Positions 16,754 through 25,031 of a stretch of 64,000 nt of DNA are shown here, in pieces; position 1 is the first letter of the stretch, and every line of letters starts with the position of its first letter. The stretch spans positions 87,716 to 151,715 of the forward strand of contig NZ_BIFH01000030.1 in the NCBI RefSeq assembly GCF_003967355.1. The letters are read 5' to 3'. The translations under genes and the position numbers were made by a program. This stretch comes from Embleya hyalina (GTDB lineage Bacteria > Actinomycetota > Actinomycetes > Streptomycetales > Streptomycetaceae). The notes beneath the pieces were generated by a model that saw only the letters and a list, made by a program, of their open reading frames with translations, did not search any database and had not been told where the DNA came from.

Positions 16754-17589
16754 CCGGCGGCCCGCTCGGCGAACACCGTGCGGGCGACGCCGATGCCGTT
16801 GAGCGCGGCGGGGAAGCCGGCGTAGCCGACCATCTGGGTGATCGTCTCGACCACCTCCTCCTCGGTGCCCCCGACGTTGAGCAGACCGTGGATGTGCACC
16901 GCCAGTTGCGGCGCGACCGTGCCGAGCGCGGTGCACATCGCGACCGTGGCGAGTTCGCGGGTGCGCAGGTCCAGGCCGGTGCGCGAGTAGATGTCGCCGA
17001 AGGCGAACTCGATCACGTAGCGGCCCAGATCGGGGGCGATGTCCCGGAGCGAGGCGATCACCTGCTCGCCGGCGTGCCCGTCGATCTCGGTGAGCGCGGT
17101 CAGCCCGCGGCGGTGGCGGTCGGCGGTGGTCTCGGCGGCGTCCGGGCCCTCGGCGGCGACCTCGGCTTCCTCGGACGCGGTGTCCGGGTATGCCTCGAAC
17201 ACCTCGCGTGCCGCGGCCAGTCCGTTGAGCGCGGCCGGGAAACCGGCGTAGAGGGACACGTGGATCAGCGTCTCCACGATCTCGCGGCGCGAGCAGCCGA
17301 CGTTGAGCGCGCCGGCCAGGTGGAAGCGCAACTGCGGCGCCGCGTTGCCGAGCGCGGCCAGACCGGCGACGGTGGCCAACTGCCGCTCGCGCAGCGTCAG
17401 TCCGGGCCGCGCGTAGACGTCGCCGTAGCCGAACTCGACGACGAACCGGGTCAGGTCCGGGGCGATCTCGGCGAAGCCGTCGAGCACCGTCGACTGCTCG
17501 GGGCCGGCGACCTGCCGAAGGACGGCCAGGCCACGCTCGTAGCGCTCGTTCGGGCCGGCGAGGGTGGTGGTGTTTCCCGTGCTGTTCAT
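16720..17589 (-). CDS. Carboxymuconolactone decarboxylase-family protein, two CMD domains
   Basis: 289 residues built from two homologous CMD domains (about 20-130 and 160-270) joined by an acidic linker. Each has a version of the core FGDIYSRTGLDLRTRELATVAM and AAPQLRFHLAGALNVGCSRREIVETL. CMD proteins are helical AhpD/4-carboxymuconolactone decarboxylase-like enzymes. The CxxC of AhpD is not seen; the first domain has a lone Cys (NVGCSRRE) and the second has Gly there. A decarboxylase or lyase-type role is more likely than a peroxidase role, substrate unknown. The start is the ATG at 17587-17589. It overlaps the GNAT gene tail to tail. Confidence 0.85.
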   Translation of the reverse strand: MNSTGNTTTLAGPNERYERGLAVLRQVAGPEQSTVLDGFAEIAPDLTRFVVEFGYGDVYARPGLTLRERQLATVAGLAALGNAAPQLRFHLAGALNVGCSRREIVETLIHVSLYAGFPAALNGLAAAREVFEAYPDTASEEAEVAAEGPDAAETTADRHRRGLTALTEIDGHAGEQVIASLRDIAPDLGRYVIEFAFGDIYSRTGLDLRTRELATVAMCTALGTVAPQLAVHIHGLLNVGGTEEEVVETITQMVGYAGFPAALNGIGVARTVFAERAAGQASTASATES

Positions 17590-17746
17590 GATCGGGAGCC
17601 TACGAGTTGGAGTGAACTCGAAGTCAAGGTGCGCGTGTGTCCGATTCGGGTGTCCGTGCCGACAACGGTCCGTGTCCGCGAGATGCCGTTTCGGTGGCAA
17701 ACCATGATCCGGGTCACATGTGCCCGGACCTGTCGGTTGGCGCGGA

Positions 17747-17758
17747 TATCTTGCTCCG
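17747..17758 (+). promoter_or_regulatory. Candidate leaderless -10 box
   Basis: TATCTT at 17747-17752 is followed by six bases and then the ATG at 17759. No Shine-Dalgarno lies in between, and the spacing fits transcription starting at the A of the ATG. The -35 side is weak. Confidence 0.45.
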
Positions 17759-18937
17759 ATGTCTGATCAGAGGGGGAACCGGGACGCAGGCGACGGCCGC
17801 GACCGGATGGATGGACAGGCGGGCGCCGGGTCGGGTGGGGCCGATCCGAACGACCCGTTCGCCGGGTACGTGTTCGACGAGGACTTCGTCCGGGGCGCGA
17901 CCACGACCGAGGGGTCCGCGCGGGCGCGCATGCTCGCCCGGAAATGGGCGAACGAGCCGCCGCAGCACACTCCGTGGCGGGCCGACGGGCCGAGCCGGCC
18001 GCCGCGCCGGCGCCGGTGGAGGACGGTCCTGGTGACCGTCGCGGTGCTCGCGCTCGTGGCCTTCGCCGCCGCGCCGGACCGGGTGTTCGGCTGGTTCGGC
18101 ACGTCGAACACGGCCGCGTCCGACGATCCGATGGTGCAGCCGCCGGTCAGCGGGGTGGCCACCTCGGTGCCCTCGGCGGGGGACCGCCGGGCCATCGATC
18201 CGGACCTACCCACCCGGAAGAACCCGTTCGCGGGCTCGCCGGCCCTGAACTACGCGGACAACGAGGCGGGTCTGACCCTGCCCGAGGTCAAGACGGTGCC
18301 CGGGTACAGCGCGGCCGAGGTCACCGAGGCGCTGGACCTGACCCGGCGGCTGCTGATCGCCGGCAACCTGGACCGCGACGTGCTCGCGGGCGGGCGTCCG
18401 GCCGGCTATCTCGCGCTCCTGGATCCGGCCGACGGCGAGGTCGCCCGGATCGAGGAGGCGCTGCGCACGAACCGATGGGAGCCGGACAACCCGGTCTCGT
18501 GGGTGACCAGGTTCGATCCCAAGGAGATCGAGCCGGTCGGTCGGGTGGTCAAGGTCAACGGCATCACGAGCTACGACGTCGACGGCGAGGGCACCCTGAC
18601 GGTGCACGCCGACTACTCGTTCGTCTATCCCGTGGCCAAGGCCGGCAGCGGGGCGGACGCGACGGTGACCCGCTCGGTGGTTCGCCGGGTGCTGGAGACG
18701 AAGGTCTATCGCGGGCCCCGCTACCAGGCGACCGTGCGTGGCCGGATCGCGTTGGGGAGCGTCGGGTTCGACGCCGCGAACAGCTCGTGCACGCGCCTGG
18801 ACGGCTTCGTGCGGCCGGAGTTCCCGGAGGACTCGACGGAGCCCACGGGTGCGCCGAAGACGGTCGACCCGTACGACCGCAGCAAGCCCATCGAGGACGG
18901 GGTGCCGGGGGAGTGTCAGCGGGTGAGCCGGGTTTGA
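17759..18937 (+). CDS. Single-pass membrane protein, conserved in streptomycetes
   Basis: 392 residues. An acidic cytoplasmic N-terminus (DPNDPFAGYVFDEDFVRGA) and a Pro/Arg-rich stretch precede one membrane helix (TVLVTVAVLALVAFAAAP, about residues 95-112). An extracellular domain of about 270 residues follows, with KNPFAGSPALNYADNEAG, AEVTEALDLTRRLLIAGNLD and VKVNGITSYDVDGEGTLTVHADYSFVYP. Two Cys in the last 70 residues may form a disulfide. I know no function; similar proteins are widespread in Streptomyces. A GTG/ATG start further upstream is possible, but the ATG at 17759 follows a good -10-like box and starts the acidic N-terminus. It converges on the DUF2797 gene. Confidence 0.75.
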   Translation: MSDQRGNRDAGDGRDRMDGQAGAGSGGADPNDPFAGYVFDEDFVRGATTTEGSARARMLARKWANEPPQHTPWRADGPSRPPRRRRWRTVLVTVAVLALVAFAAAPDRVFGWFGTSNTAASDDPMVQPPVSGVATSVPSAGDRRAIDPDLPTRKNPFAGSPALNYADNEAGLTLPEVKTVPGYSAAEVTEALDLTRRLLIAGNLDRDVLAGGRPAGYLALLDPADGEVARIEEALRTNRWEPDNPVSWVTRFDPKEIEPVGRVVKVNGITSYDVDGEGTLTVHADYSFVYPVAKAGSGADATVTRSVVRRVLETKVYRGPRYQATVRGRIALGSVGFDAANSSCTRLDGFVRPEFPEDSTEPTGAPKTVDPYDRSKPIEDGVPGECQRVSRV

Positions 18938-18962
18938 CGGCGTCGCGGGTCGGCGGCGCGCC

Positions 18963-19874
18963 CTAGAACAGGCCCTCCTGGACCGAGCCGTCGGGTGCGC
19001 GGCCGGTGTCCAGGGGCTTGAGGGTGAGGCCGGAGGGGGCGCCGCGGGCCGGGGTCAGGTGCCATCCGGTGAGCAGGCGCAGGTCCACGAACAGCGGGCC
19101 GGTGTCCGTGGTGATCAGTGCGTCGTGGCCCGCGACGCAGGTCAACTCGCCGTACAGCAGCGCGTTTTCGGTGAGGCCGGTGACCTGGTCGCGGGTCGGC
19201 GGCGGGGCGTCGGTCAGGCCGTAGAAGCGGCTCAGGTCCTGGACGTCGCACGGGGCGGGGGTCATCGTGTCCGGGAGCAGGGTGGTCAACCGGGTGTGTG
19301 CCGCGACCAGTTCGGCCGGGGAGTCCAGCTCGCGCGGACGCCACCAGGCGGTGGTCTTGGCCCGGTGCGGGATGCGTTCGCGGACGGTGCCCGTGGCCGA
19401 GCACCGGCGTTCGGTGCCGCGGACCGGGATCAGCGGGCCGTGGCCGAGCCAGGTGAACATCGGCGCGCCCTGGTCGGCGAGTCGGGCCGCGCGGCGTTCG
19501 GTGGCGGTGAGGCCGACCTTGACCAGGCCGGGGCCGAACCAGGCGAGGTAGAGCGAGAACGGGCGCGGGTCGTCCATCGCCTGATCGCGTGCGAGTTTGC
19601 GGCCGGGGTCGGCGAGCGCGCACGCCTCGCACTGCGAGCGGGGGGCGGTCGCGGGCAGCGGGGCGAGGGTGGGGCAGGGGGTGCGGCGGCCGGTCTTGCG
19701 GCGGATGCCGACGCACGTGCGGGGGCCGGTCAGGCGCCAGCCGGTGGGGGCGCCGAGGGGCAGCGGTTGACGGGACTGTTCGTCGCCGGGGCCGGTCAGG
19801 GCGAGGTGGGCGCGGCCGTCGTGCCAGTGGATGCCGGTGGCCAGTGGGCCGGTTCGCTGGTGGGGGACGGTCAT
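18963..19874 (-). CDS. DUF2797 domain protein
   Basis: 303 residues. It opens with HWHDGRAHLAL and contains a Cys-rich zinc-finger-like set: TCVGIRRKTGRRTPCP and SQCEACALADPGR. The family motif YLAWFGPGLVKVGLTATERR (about residues 110-130) follows, the part that resembles GIY-YIG-like or tRNA-modification folds. DUF2797 proteins are widespread in actinobacteria and archaea, with no established role. The ATG at 19872-19874 lies just before the repeat array. The longer upstream frame runs through repeats and is not part of the gene. Confidence 0.8.
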   Translation of the reverse strand: MTVPHQRTGPLATGIHWHDGRAHLALTGPGDEQSRQPLPLGAPTGWRLTGPRTCVGIRRKTGRRTPCPTLAPLPATAPRSQCEACALADPGRKLARDQAMDDPRPFSLYLAWFGPGLVKVGLTATERRAARLADQGAPMFTWLGHGPLIPVRGTERRCSATGTVRERIPHRAKTTAWWRPRELDSPAELVAAHTRLTTLLPDTMTPAPCDVQDLSRFYGLTDAPPPTRDQVTGLTENALLYGELTCVAGHDALITTDTGPLFVDLRLLTGWHLTPARGAPSGLTLKPLDTGRAPDGSVQEGLF

Positions 19875-19919
19875 CGCCACACGATACGCGAAGGCGGTGG
19901 GGGCTTGGCGTGGTGTGGC

Positions 19920-20455
19920 TGCGCCCGGTGCGGGCCGCGTGGTTGCCGGTGGCCGGTGGCTCCGGGGCCGGCCTGCGGCCCGCAGGTCCTCAAGCGCCGG
20001 ACGGGCTGGGTTCGAGTCGGGTTGCGGGCCGCGTGGTTGTTGGTGGCCGGTGCCCCCGGGGCCGGCCTGCGGCCCGCTGGTCCTCAAGCGCCGGACGGGC
20101 TGGATTTGCTTGGGTTGGTCGGGCCTGGTTGCGGGCTGTTTGGTGTCTGGTGGCTTCGGGGCCGGCGTGCGGTCTGCTGGTCCTCAGGCGCCGGACGGGC
20201 TGGGTTCGGGTCGGGTTGCGGGCCGCGTGGTCGTTGGTGGCCGGTGTCTCCGGGCCGGCCTGCGGCCCGCTGGTCCTCAAGCGCCGGACGGGCTGGATTT
20301 GCTTGGGTTGGTCGGGCCTGGTTGCGGGTTGTTTGGTGTCTGGTGGCTTTGGGGTCGGCCTGCGGCCTGCTGGTTCTCAGGCGCCGGACGGGCTGGATTT
20401 GCTTGGGTTGGTTGTGTGGTTGTGGCTTGTTCTCAAGTGGTGGATGGGCTGGGGG
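19920..20455. repeat. Tandem array of a GC-rich repeat, five full cores plus one degenerate
   Basis: Five cores of about 22 bases (consensus TCCTCAAGCGCCGGACGGGC, then TGG) start near 19987, 20081, 20181, 20273 and 20373, with a decayed sixth near 20429. The bases between them are also repeated and come in two alternating kinds. One reads GTTCGRGTCGGGTTGCGGG and contains CGCGTGG. The other reads GATTTGCTTGGGTTGGTCGG and contains TTTGGTGTCTGGTGG. The array is therefore a 193-base dimer (A-B-A-B) with a few substitutions per copy. The core matches a short element I remember as common between genes in Streptomyces genomes. ORFs in all frames here are repeat artefacts. Confidence 0.85.
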
Positions 20456-22025
20456 GTGTTGATTGGGCTGTGGATTTGGCCCAGCGGTAGTCGGGTTTGC
20501 CGGCTGGGGTGCGGGGGATTTCTGGGACCACCACCAGGTTGCGGGGGGTTTTGTAGCCGGCCAGGTGGGTTTGGGTGTGTGTGGTGAGTTCGGTGAGAGT
20601 CAGGGTGTGCGTGGGGCGTAGGGAGACCACCGCGGCGACTCGTTCGCCGAATCGCGGGTCGGGGAGGCCGACCACCACCGCGTCGTAGATCGCGGGGTGG
20701 GCCTTGAGGACGCCCTCGACCTCTTCGGGGAAGACCTTTTCGCCGCCCGTGTTGATGCATACCGAGCCGCGGCCGAGCAGGGTCACGTCGCCGTCGTCCT
20801 CGACTCGGGCGTAGTCGCCGGGGATCACCCAGCGCACGCCGTCCGGGTCGACGTGGAAGGTGTCGGCGGTCTTGACCGGGTCCTTGTAGTAGCCGAGCGG
20901 GATGTGGCCGGTGCGGGCCATCCGTCCGGTCTCGCCCACCCCCACCGGGCGCAGGTCCTCGCCCAGGATCGCGGTCTTCGGCTTCATCGGGAACCGGCCG
21001 CCGGCGGTCTGCGAGCTGCCCGCGCCGAACTCCGAGGCGCCGAAGCTGTCGGCGATGTACAGGCCGGGGATCAGCCGGGTGAGTTGGGCCTTGACCGTGG
21101 GGGAGAGCAGGGCGCCGCCGGAGCCGATCACCTTGAGCGTGTCGACGGCGTACGCGCCGCTCTCCAACTCGTCCGCGATCGGGCGGGCCATCGCGTCGCC
21201 GACCAGCATCATCGTCACGCAGCCCTCGCGGGCGACGGTGCGCAGGATCTCGGCCGGGTCGTAGCGCGGCCCGGTCCACAACACCGCGGTGCCCGCGCCG
21301 AACAGGGTGATCCAGGTGATCCACTGGCCGTTGCCGTGCATCAGCGGCGTGGTCAGCATCTGCGCCAGCGGCGCGCCCCGGGCCTTCTCGGCGAGCAGTT
21401 CGGGGTCGGCGATCGGCTCGCCGCCGAAGTTCCCGCCGCCCATCGCCGAGCAGAAGATGTCGTGCGCACGCCACTCGACGCCCTTGGGGAAGCCGGTGGT
21501 GCCGCCGGTGTAGACCATGTAGCGGTCGTCGGGGGAGCGCGGCCCGAAGTCGCGGTCGGTGCTCTCGGCCGCGAGCGCCGTCTCGTAGTCGATCGTGTCG
21601 TCGAGCACGTCGTCGTTCTCGTCGGCCAGCACGAACACCGGCCCGAGCGCGGGCGCGCCGGCCCGCACCGCGGCGACCTTGGGCAGATAGCCGCGCTCGA
21701 CGACCAGGGCCGCGAGGTCGGCGTTGTCCACGATGTAGCGCAGTTCCTCTTCCACGTAGCGGAAGTTGATGTTGATCGGCACCATCCGCGCCTTGAACGC
21801 GCCGATCATCGCCTCCATCCACTCGGCGCGGTTGCGCGAGTAGACGCCGATGTGCGCACCCACCGGCAGACCCGCCGAGGCGAAGGCGTGCGCGGCCCGG
21901 TTGGCCCGCTCGTCCAGTTCGCGATAGGTCAGCCGTACCTCGCCCGCGACCAGCGCGAGCCGGTCCGGACACGCGTCGACCACCACCTCGAAGAGGTCGG
22001 CCAGGTTGAACACCCGCTGATTCAT
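20433..22025 (-). CDS. Acyl-CoA synthetase, FadD19/FadD3-like (sterol side-chain CoA ligase type)
   Basis: 530-residue adenylate-forming enzyme that activates a carboxylic acid to its CoA thioester. Motifs: YMVYTGGTTGFPKGVEW (ATP loop), SFGASEFG (adenine site), YYKDPVKTADTF, then IPGDYARVEDDG and GRGSVCINTGGEKVFPEEVE (hinge and C-terminal domain), with the catalytic Lys in TPAGKPDYRWAK. The overall pattern (NINFRYVEEELRYI, VGDAMARP) is that of the mycobacterial FadD19/FadD17/FadD3 group used on cholesterol-derived acids. It is the last gene of the operon 24819-20433, two bases after the SDR stop. The final 10-15 residues (SPSTT end) run into the degenerate repeat core, which supplies the stop codon. 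Confidence 0.88.
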   Translation of the reverse strand: MNQRVFNLADLFEVVVDACPDRLALVAGEVRLTYRELDERANRAAHAFASAGLPVGAHIGVYSRNRAEWMEAMIGAFKARMVPININFRYVEEELRYIVDNADLAALVVERGYLPKVAAVRAGAPALGPVFVLADENDDVLDDTIDYETALAAESTDRDFGPRSPDDRYMVYTGGTTGFPKGVEWRAHDIFCSAMGGGNFGGEPIADPELLAEKARGAPLAQMLTTPLMHGNGQWITWITLFGAGTAVLWTGPRYDPAEILRTVAREGCVTMMLVGDAMARPIADELESGAYAVDTLKVIGSGGALLSPTVKAQLTRLIPGLYIADSFGASEFGAGSSQTAGGRFPMKPKTAILGEDLRPVGVGETGRMARTGHIPLGYYKDPVKTADTFHVDPDGVRWVIPGDYARVEDDGDVTLLGRGSVCINTGGEKVFPEEVEGVLKAHPAIYDAVVVGLPDPRFGERVAAVVSLRPTHTLTLTELTTHTQTHLAGYKTPRNLVVVPEIPRTPAGKPDYRWAKSTAQSTPPSPSTT

Positions 22026-22027
22026 TG

Positions 22028-22906
22028 TCAGTTCCCTTCCGCGACGATGCCGCGCAGGCCGTCCGCGCCGAAGACCGGCTCCAGGAAGGCCCGGAAGTCG
22101 GGTCCGCGGCGCAGGTGGTGGCCGCCGTCCACGTTGATGTTCTGGCCGGTGATCCAGGTCGACTCGGGGCCCACCAGGAACGCCGCGAGCGCGGCGATGT
22201 CCTCGACCCGGCCGACCCGCTCCAGCGGGGTGCAGGCCAGGTAGTCCTCCAGCACCGGGCCGCCGGCGGTGACCGCGCCGACCATGTCGGTGGCCACCAG
22301 GCCGGGCAGGATGCCGTTCACCCGCACGCCGCTCGCGCCGAGTTCGTCGGCGGCGAGCCGGACCAGGTGGTCGATGCCGGCCTTGCTCACCCCGTACGCG
22401 CCGAACCAGCGGTGCGTGACGGCGGAGGCGATCGAGGAGATGGCCACGAACGAGCCGCCGCCGGCCGCCGCCATCAGCCGGGCCGTGTGCTTGAGCACGA
22501 GCATCGTGCCGGTCAGGTTCAGCTCGACCGTCTCGCGCCACTTGGCGGTGTCGATCCGGGTCAGCGGGCCCATCGTCGAGTTGCCCCCGGCGGAGGCCAA
22601 CACCGCTCGTACCGGGCCGAGTTCGGCGGCCGCCGCCACCGCGGCCTCGACCTGCGCCTCGTCGGTCACATCGGTCACCGCGTACCCGACGCGCGCCCCG
22701 GCCGCGGCCACCTTCCCCAGTTCGGCCACCGCGCCGCGCAGCCGGTCCTCGCTGCGGCCGGCGATCAGCACATGCGCCCCGTCGGCGGCGAACCGCAGCG
22801 CACAGCCGAGCCCGATCCCGCTGCCACCGCCGGTCACCAGCGCCACCGAACCCCGCAGCGGCGGCTCGGCACGTGTCACCGCGCTCGCCACGTTCCGTGC
22901 GCTCAT
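22028..22906 (-). CDS. Short-chain dehydrogenase/reductase
   Basis: 292 residues. Rossmann motif VTGGGSGIGLGCALRFA, then the Asn-Ala-Gly equivalent LASAGGNSTMG, and the catalytic Ser-Tyr-Lys in AISSIAS and YGVSKAGIDH. It ends with the classical SDR tail TWITGQNINVDGGHH. It would oxidise or reduce a hydroxy/keto group on the CoA-activated acid of this cassette; the exact step is not readable. Its ATG overlaps the stop of the upstream nitroreductase gene (ATGA), and it is two bases from fadD, so the genes are translationally coupled. A very long frame covering 22028-25081 is an artefact joining this gene to antisense sequence. Confidence 0.88.
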   Translation of the reverse strand: MSARNVASAVTRAEPPLRGSVALVTGGGSGIGLGCALRFAADGAHVLIAGRSEDRLRGAVAELGKVAAAGARVGYAVTDVTDEAQVEAAVAAAAELGPVRAVLASAGGNSTMGPLTRIDTAKWRETVELNLTGTMLVLKHTARLMAAAGGGSFVAISSIASAVTHRWFGAYGVSKAGIDHLVRLAADELGASGVRVNGILPGLVATDMVGAVTAGGPVLEDYLACTPLERVGRVEDIAALAAFLVGPESTWITGQNINVDGGHHLRRGPDFRAFLEPVFGADGLRGIVAEGN

Positions 22907-23607
22907 CGGCCGGCTCCTGCCACGTCGGTGGGGGTGTACGCCGCGCCCGCCGCGGGCCACAGCGGTGCGGGTACCTCGAAGCCGACCGGCTCGCCCCAGG
23001 TGTTGCGGTAGGCCACCTCGTGCGCCGGGGTTCGCGGTGCGACGCCCCACGTGCCCGTCGGGTAGCCGAACGACACGCAGCACGCCATGTGCCAGCCCTC
23101 GCCGGCCGGCACGCCCAGTACGTCCGCCACCGCGTCGCGGTGCGCGATCCCGAGCACCGCGGTCAACGCGCCGCCCACCCCCTCGGCGCGCGCGGCCAGC
23201 ATCGCGCTCCACACCGCCGGGAAGATCGAGCCGCCGGTGGGGTCGTGCCGGGCGAAGCCGAACAGGAACAGCGGAACCTGCTCGAAGTTGTCCGCGAGCC
23301 ACTGCGAGGAGCGGCGCATCCGGACGAACGACCGGCTCTCCGCGCTGCCCGGATCCGCCTCGGCGGCGGCCACGCGCGGCGCGTACACGGTCGTCCACAG
23401 CGCGGCCATCGCCTCCCGGTACAGCGGTCCCAGCCGGCCCTTGACGCCCGGGTCGTCCACCAGGAGGAAGCGCCAGGCCTGGGCGTTGCCGCCGCTGGGC
23501 GCGCGCACGGCCGCGTCCAGGATCCGGGCCTGGACCGTTGTCGGGATCGGGTCCGGGGCGACCCGGCGCATCGCGCGAGTGCTGTACAGCGCCTCGTGTA
23601 GTTCCAT
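22903..23607 (-). CDS. Nitroreductase-family flavoprotein
   Basis: 234 residues. The FMN-binding front ALYSTRAMRRVAPDPIP and APSGGNAQAWRFLLVDD is typical of the nitroreductase superfamily, as is GGALTAVLGIAHRDAVADVLGVPAGEGWHMACCVSFGYP. Members reduce quinones, nitro groups or enones with NAD(P)H, and some act in ring or side-chain degradation. The substrate is not known. It lies between the racemase (36 bases upstream) and the SDR (4-base overlap), so it is part of the same catabolic operon. The ATG at 23607 is followed directly by the family sequence. Confidence 0.85.
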   Translation of the reverse strand: MELHEALYSTRAMRRVAPDPIPTTVQARILDAAVRAPSGGNAQAWRFLLVDDPGVKGRLGPLYREAMAALWTTVYAPRVAAAEADPGSAESRSFVRMRRSSQWLADNFEQVPLFLFGFARHDPTGGSIFPAVWSAMLAARAEGVGGALTAVLGIAHRDAVADVLGVPAGEGWHMACCVSFGYPTGTWGVAPRTPAHEVAYRNTWGEPVGFEVPAPLWPAAGAAYTPTDVAGAGR

Positions 23608-23643
23608 GGAATTCCCCTACCTGTACTGGGTGGTGATGCGGCG

Positions 23644-24819
23644 TCAGACGACCGCGCCGGCATCCCGGAAGTGCTCGACCTCGGCCGGGGACAGGCCCCA
23701 CGCGGCGAGCGCGGCATCGGTGTCGCCGCCGGCGGCGGCCGGGCCCGGGTGCACCGGGCGGGTGGGTACGGCGGCGGCGGTGCGGGAGAACCTCGGCGCG
23801 GGAGCCGGTTCGGGCAGACCGTCGGCGTGCAGGAACGTGCCGCGGGCCACGTGGTGCGGGTGGGCCGGCGCCTCGCCGGGCGAGAGCACCGGCGCGAAGC
23901 AGGTCTCGGTCCCCTCCAGGAGCGCGCACCACGCGTCCCGCGTGCGGGTCGCGAACACCTCGGCGAGCCGGGCCTTCATCGCGGGCCAGTGCGCCGGGTC
24001 GTGTTGCCGGGCGAGGTCGGCGAACACCGGGTCCTCGGCCAACCCGAGCCGGTGGATCAACTCGGCCCAGAACCTCGGTTCGATCGCGCCGACCGCGATG
24101 TAGGCGCCGTCCTCGGTCGCGTACACGTCGTAGAACGGCGCGCCGCCGTCGAGCATGTTGGTGCCGCGCGGGCCGAGCATGCCGGCGGCGCCCATGGTGA
24201 ACCAGGTCGCGCCGAGCGTCGCGGCGCCGTCGATCATCGCCGCGTCGACCACCTGCCCCCGGCCCGAACGGCCGGCCTCGAGCAGCGCGGCGACCAGGCC
24301 GAACGCGAGCAGCAGACCGCCGCCGCCGAAGTCGCCGACCAGGTTGAGCGGAATGCTCGGCGGTTGTCCGGCCCGGCCGATCGGCTCCAACATCCCGGCC
24401 AGCGCGATGTAGTCGATGTCGTGCCCGGCGGCGGAGGCGAGCGGGCCGGTCTGTCCCCAGCCGGTGAGCCGGCCGTACACCAGCCGCGGATTGTGCGCGG
24501 CGACCACGTCCGGACCCAGACCCAGGCGCTCCATCACGCCCGGCCGGAACGGCTCGATCAGCGCGTCGGCGTCCGCGCACAACCGCAGCGCCAAGGCGAC
24601 GCCGTCCGGGTGCTTGAGGTCGAGCGCGATCGAGTGTTTGCCCCGGTTCATCGGGTTGCGCGGCGGCTTGGCGTAGCCCTTGCGGGCCTCGGCGGCGCGG
24701 TCGATCCGCAACACGTCGGCGCCGAGATCGGCGAGCAACATGCCGCAGAACGGGCCCGGCCCGAGGCCGACGAACTCCACGACGCGGATTCCCGCGAGCG
24801 GTCCTGCGGTGGCGGTCAC
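23644..24819 (-). CDS. Alpha-methylacyl-CoA racemase (CaiB/BaiF family)
   Basis: 391 residues. It interconverts the 2R and 2S forms of 2-methylacyl-CoA esters, needed when a P450 makes the 25R acid but beta-oxidation requires 25S. All three catalytic regions of Mycobacterium tuberculosis MCR are present: His in [13 protein letters not shown], Asp in [16 protein letters not shown] and Glu in [12 protein letters not shown]. The family signature [17 protein letters not shown] is also seen. That makes a racemase more likely than a plain CoA transferase. The GTG start at 24819 has GGAG seven bases upstream. First gene of the minus-strand operon, divergent from the TetR/P450 pair across a palindrome-rich region. 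Confidence 0.9.
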   Translation of the reverse strand: MTATAGPLAGIRVVEFVGLGPGPFCGMLLADLGADVLRIDRAAEARKGYAKPPRNPMNRGKHSIALDLKHPDGVALALRLCADADALIEPFRPGVMERLGLGPDVVAAHNPRLVYGRLTGWGQTGPLASAAGHDIDYIALAGMLEPIGRAGQPPSIPLNLVGDFGGGGLLLAFGLVAALLEAGRSGRGQVVDAAMIDGAATLGATWFTMGAAGMLGPRGTNMLDGGAPFYDVYATEDGAYIAVGAIEPRFWAELIHRLGLAEDPVFADLARQHDPAHWPAMKARLAEVFATRTRDAWCALLEGTETCFAPVLSPGEAPAHPHHVARGTFLHADGLPEPAPAPRFSRTAAAVPTRPVHPGPAAAGGDTDAALAAWGLSPAEVEHFRDAGAVV

Positions 24820-24877
24820 GGCGGCTCCGGCGTCGATCGGGTGCGGAAGCGGGTCCCGAATCGGGCCCGGAAATTAC

Positions 24878-24891
24878 TGGAACACGTTCTC
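24878..24891. promoter_or_regulatory. KstR-like operator candidate
   Basis: TGGAACACGTTCTC matches the mycobacterial/rhodococcal KstR consensus TnnAACnnGTTnnA at all fixed positions except the last. It lies in the divergent promoter of the racemase operon and the TetR gene. Confidence 0.5.
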
Positions 24892-24897
24892 GGTAGA

Positions 24898-24914
24898 TCT
24901 GACGAGACGTCAGA
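24898..24914. promoter_or_regulatory. Perfect 7-bp inverted repeat, TetR-type operator candidate
   Basis: TCTGACG-AGA-CGTCAGA is an exact palindrome with a 3-base centre, six bases downstream of the KstR-like site. It is a good candidate for autoregulation by the adjacent TetR protein. Confidence 0.55.
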
Positions 24915-25031
24915 CTAGACTTCCGTCTCATCCGTGGGCAAGATCGCCGCGGAACGAGTCGGCACCCGATCCGACCGCCCGCGAACGTCCCGCCCGACCC
25001 GCGTGCACGACCCCACAGGACAGGCTCACCG

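Noticed and set aside
19920-20455. Possible CRISPR array
   Set aside because: Linkers between cores are themselves repeated in two types rather than unique spacers, unit length is 92-100, and no cas gene is near.
19589-20587. 332-residue Trp/Gly-rich frame in the repeat region
   Set aside because: Generated by translating the tandem repeat; composition is not protein-like.
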